Of a stretch of DNA of 64,000 bases, positions 62,046-64,000 are shown one piece after another. The stretch lies in the NCBI RefSeq assembly GCF_000725125.1, contig NZ_JFCB01000030.1:24238-88237 (forward strand). The letters are read 5' to 3'. The number at the start of each line of letters is the position of its first letter. The stretch's first letter is position 1. A program made the translations under genes and the position numbers. The notes beneath the pieces are model-generated. The model saw only the letters and a program-made list of their open reading frames with translations, was not told where the DNA came from and ran no database searches. Origin of the DNA: Streptomyces toyocaensis (GTDB taxonomy: Bacteria > Actinomycetota > Actinomycetes > Streptomycetales > Streptomycetaceae).

Positions 62046-62939
62046 ATGAACGACGACCTGGCGGCCCTGCACGACCGCATCGACCGCACGAACGAGCTGC
62101 TGCTGCGCATGCTCGCCGAGGTGGCGAAGACGCCTTCGACACACGCGATCTTCGTCGACGCCGGCTATCTGTACGCCGCCGCCGGACGGCTCGTGGCCGG
62201 GACGGAGGACCGCCGGGCCTTCGACCTCGACGCCGAGGGACTCATCGACGCGCTCATCGACCGGGCCCGCACCATCTTCGCCGACAGCAGACTGCTGCGC
62301 GTCTACTGGTACGACGGGGCCAGGCGCCGCATCCACACCGCGGAGCAGCAGACCATCGCCGAACTCCCGGACGTCAAGGTCCGCCTCGGCAACCTCAACG
62401 CCAACAACCAGCAGAAGGGCGTCGACTCCCTCATCCGCACCGACCTGGAGTCACTGGCACGGCACCGCGCCATCAGCGACGCGGCCCTGCTCGGCGGCGA
62501 CGAGGACCTCGTCTCGGCGGTCGAGGCGGCCCAGGGGTACGGGGCCCGGGTCCACCTCTGGGGCATCGAGGCCCCCGAGGGCCGCAACCAGGCCGAGCCG
62601 CTGCTCTGGGAGGTCGACAGCCAGCGCACCCTCGACCTCGACTTCTTCAAGCCGTACGTCTCCCGCCGCACGGCACCGGCGTACGAGGGCACCACCGCCC
62701 GGCCCACCCGCGAGGACGTGCGGTTCGTCGGCGCGCAGATCGCCGCCAAATGGCTGGTCGCCCGCGGCCGGGAGGCCATGATGGAACTCCTCCCCGGCCA
62801 CCCCTATCTGCCCGGCTCCGTCGACCAGGACCTCCTGGTCGAGGCGGAAGGCCTCCTCCAGTACTCGCTGCGCGGCCAGGCGGACCTGCGGCGCGCCCTG
62901 CGGGACGGCTTCTGGGACCACCTGCAGGCGCAGTACTAG
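62046..62939 (+). CDS. NYN-domain (PIN-like) nuclease-family protein
   Basis: 297 residues. The fold starts HAIFVDAGYLYAAAG (first acidic residue), continues with KVRLGNLNANNQQKGVDSLI and RTDLESLARH (second acidic site), and AALLGGDEDLVSAVEAAQ (third). This is the NYN/LabA-like pattern of metal-dependent RNases. An N-terminal coiled coil (LAALHDRIDRTNELLLRML) may mediate oligomers. The start is uncertain: ATG 62046, ATG 62037 or GTG 62022, all with weak ribosome sites. The target RNA is unknown. Its stop overlaps the convergent hydrolase stop at CTAG. Confidence 0.83.
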   Translation: MNDDLAALHDRIDRTNELLLRMLAEVAKTPSTHAIFVDAGYLYAAAGRLVAGTEDRRAFDLDAEGLIDALIDRARTIFADSRLLRVYWYDGARRRIHTAEQQTIAELPDVKVRLGNLNANNQQKGVDSLIRTDLESLARHRAISDAALLGGDEDLVSAVEAAQGYGARVHLWGIEAPEGRNQAEPLLWEVDSQRTLDLDFFKPYVSRRTAPAYEGTTARPTREDVRFVGAQIAAKWLVARGREAMMELLPGHPYLPGSVDQDLLVEAEGLLQYSLRGQADLRRALRDGFWDHLQAQY

Positions 62940-63817
62940 GCGGGCTCCCCGGGACGCGGGGCGTCCCAGAAGCCGGCGAGGGCGCGGGCGGTCGGCGCGG
63001 GCCGGTCGGCGGCGGGCGAGTGCTCGGCCCCGTCGATGACGGTGCGGTGCGCCCCCAGGCGCCGGGCCATCGAGTCGAGGTCCGGCACCGGCCAGGTGTC
63101 GTCGCGCTCGCCCGACAGGACGTGGAACGGCAGCGGCACGGCGGCCAGTTCGTCGACCCGGTCCGGCTCGGTGCACAACTGCTCACCCGTGGCGCGCAGT
63201 TGTGCCGGTCGCGTACCCAGCCAGCGGCTGCGCAGGAAGTCCCGGCCGCCGACCCCGCGTGCCGGACCACCCACCTCCTCCGGAGGTCCCATGGCCAGGA
63301 TCGCCTCCCAGCACTCCGCCATCGACATCACCGCGAGCGCGTCCCGCAGCAGTTTCACCCGCTGCTCCTGGGAGACGGAGATCCGTGCGGGGCCGGAGGA
63401 GACGAGCGTGAGCGAGCGGAAGGGGGAGTGGTCCAGGAGGACGGCGGCGCGGGCGATCTGGCCGCCGAGTGAGTGGCCGACGAGGTGCACGGGCGCACCG
63501 AGCACCTCCGCCTGCGCGAGCACGTCCCGCGCCAACTCGTCCTGCGCGTAGGCCGATTCGTCGTCGGCGGGGCCGTCCGACTCGAACTGCCCACGCCCGT
63601 CCACGGCGACCGTGCGGTATCCGCGCGCGGCGAGCGGTTCGTGCACCAGCGTGAAGTCCTCCTTGCTGCCGGTGTACCCGGGCAGCAGCAGCACGGTCCC
63701 CTTCACTCCGGCCCCGGGGGACGGCGGCACGTCCACGACGGCGAACTCGCCGCGGGAGGTGCGGAGTCGGCGGACACGCGAGCCCGGAGGCGGGGCGGAG
63801 GCGGAGCGGCTGGTCAC
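62936..63817 (-). CDS. Alpha/beta-hydrolase family protein
   Basis: 293 residues. The oxyanion segment is LLLPGYTGSKEDF, the nucleophile elbow is VGHSLGGQ, the acid is in SGERDDTWPV, and the histidine in DGAEHSP. No signal peptide; probably a cytosolic esterase or lyase-type hydrolase. GTG 63817 is chosen because TACGCT stands seven bases before it; ATG 63844 would add nine residues but would read through that box and lacks a ribosome site. Confidence 0.82.
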   Translation of the reverse strand: MTSRSASAPPPGSRVRRLRTSRGEFAVVDVPPSPGAGVKGTVLLLPGYTGSKEDFTLVHEPLAARGYRTVAVDGRGQFESDGPADDESAYAQDELARDVLAQAEVLGAPVHLVGHSLGGQIARAAVLLDHSPFRSLTLVSSGPARISVSQEQRVKLLRDALAVMSMAECWEAILAMGPPEEVGGPARGVGGRDFLRSRWLGTRPAQLRATGEQLCTEPDRVDELAAVPLPFHVLSGERDDTWPVPDLDSMARRLGAHRTVIDGAEHSPAADRPAPTARALAGFWDAPRPGEPA

Positions 63818-63824
63818 AGGGCGA

Positions 63825-63830
63825 AGCGTA
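63825..63830 (-). promoter_or_regulatory. -10 box of a leaderless promoter for the hydrolase
   Basis: Minus-strand TACGCT is seven bases before GTG 63817; the spacer TCGCCCT is pyrimidine-rich, not a ribosome site. Confidence 0.4.
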
Positions 63831-63847
63831 ACGGGTGCGGACATGCC

Positions 63848-63882
63848 GGCGGCCCGGCCCACGGGTGTGGGACCGGGCCGCC
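63848..63882. terminator. Terminator upstream of the hydrolase, after the next minus-strand gene
   Basis: GGCGGCCCGGCCC pairs with GGACCGGGCCGCC (one mismatch) around a nine-base loop, 11 bases beyond the stop of the gene entering from the right edge. Confidence 0.7.
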
Positions 63883-63893
63883 GGTGTGGTGCG

Positions 63894-64000
63894 TCAGCCC
63901 TCCGCGGGCTCCGCGGCGGCCGTGGCCTTGCGGGTGCGACGGGCCCGGGGCTTCGCCTCGCCGGCGGCCTCCGGCTCCTGCGCGGCCTGCGCCGGGATCT
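63894..64000 (-). CDS. C-terminal end of a gene cut by the window edge; basic Ala-rich tail
   Basis: The minus-strand frame ends AAAEPAEG-stop and shows only an Ala/Glu/Arg/Lys-rich tail (KPRARRTRKATAAAEP). Such tails end several streptomycete DNA/RNA-binding proteins; the S. coelicolor gene order I recall would place a DEAD-box RNA helicase near here. The visible part itself does not identify it. Confidence 0.4.
   Translation of the reverse strand, partial: IPAQAAQEPEAAGEAKPRARRTRKATAAAEPAEG

Overview
The window reads as chromosomal DNA of a Streptomyces species related to S. coelicolor/S. lividans. The evidence is the very high-GC third codon positions, frequent GTG starts, long oppositely oriented shadow frames, and gene families typical of the genus: BldK-type peptide permeases, mycothiol enzyme MshB, DUF3117, DUF6113, DUF6758 and SpoIIE/HATPase regulators. 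I saw no tRNA, rRNA, insertion sequence, prophage or CRISPR array. Most of the window looks like core chromosome. The likeliest accessory genes are the WD40 kinase and the amidase near 26-31 kb.

Layout. 1-2.6 kb: end of a PP2C/HATPase regulator, an acetyltransferase broken by one extra base, and a GH18-like barrel protein. 2.6-6.5 kb (minus): sdhC-sdhA-sdhB of the Sdh1 type behind a small coiled-coil gene; sdhA carries an in-frame palindromic repeat. 6.8-23.4 kb: an orphan peptide-binding lipoprotein, typA (minus), then two complete five-gene oligopeptide ABC transporters in tandem, the first with the gene order and neighbourhood of the bldK locus that aerial-mycelium formation needs. 23.5-31 kb: an S9 peptidase (minus), a small membrane protein, a Ser/Thr kinase with two seven-bladed WD40 propellers, and an amidase. 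31-35 kb: mshB, DUF6113 and a TTG-started membrane protein. 35-46 kb: transglutaminase-like and GNAT proteins, 7Fe ferredoxin, DapC-like aminotransferase, lysozyme-like protein, dapE, LOG-family hydrolase, FolP2-type protein, DivIVA-like protein, tag, enoyl-CoA hydratase, DUF3117. 45.7-58 kb: methyltransferase, ECF sigma factor, zinc anti-sigma factor, HtrA, TatB, Mrp, DUF1003, MgtE-N/CBS protein, lipoprotein, CorA. 58-64 kb: housekeeping proteins of mostly unknown role, a 50-residue gene, an NYN nuclease-like protein and a hydrolase.

How the genes fit together. The transporter block couples peptide uptake (two permeases, an extra binding protein) to a cytosolic S9 peptidase. The 31-58 kb block follows, in the same relative order, the Mycobacterium tuberculosis stretch from mshB to corA (mshB, fdxC, aminotransferase, dapE, LOG, folP2, Rv1209-like, tagA, DUF3117, methyltransferase, sigE, rseA, htrA, tatB, mrp, MgtE-N, corA). 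It therefore seems to be an ancient actinobacterial envelope-stress, lysine and redox neighbourhood.

Regulation visible in the sequence. An ECF-type promoter lies in front of the sigma factor. Eight genes have a TANNNT box 6-7 bases before the start codon, which suggests leaderless transcripts. There are several perfect terminator hairpins and a long, hairpin-rich region in front of corA. Starts were chosen by Shine-Dalgarno spacing, overlap with the previous stop codon, and recalled family N-termini. No database search was run.
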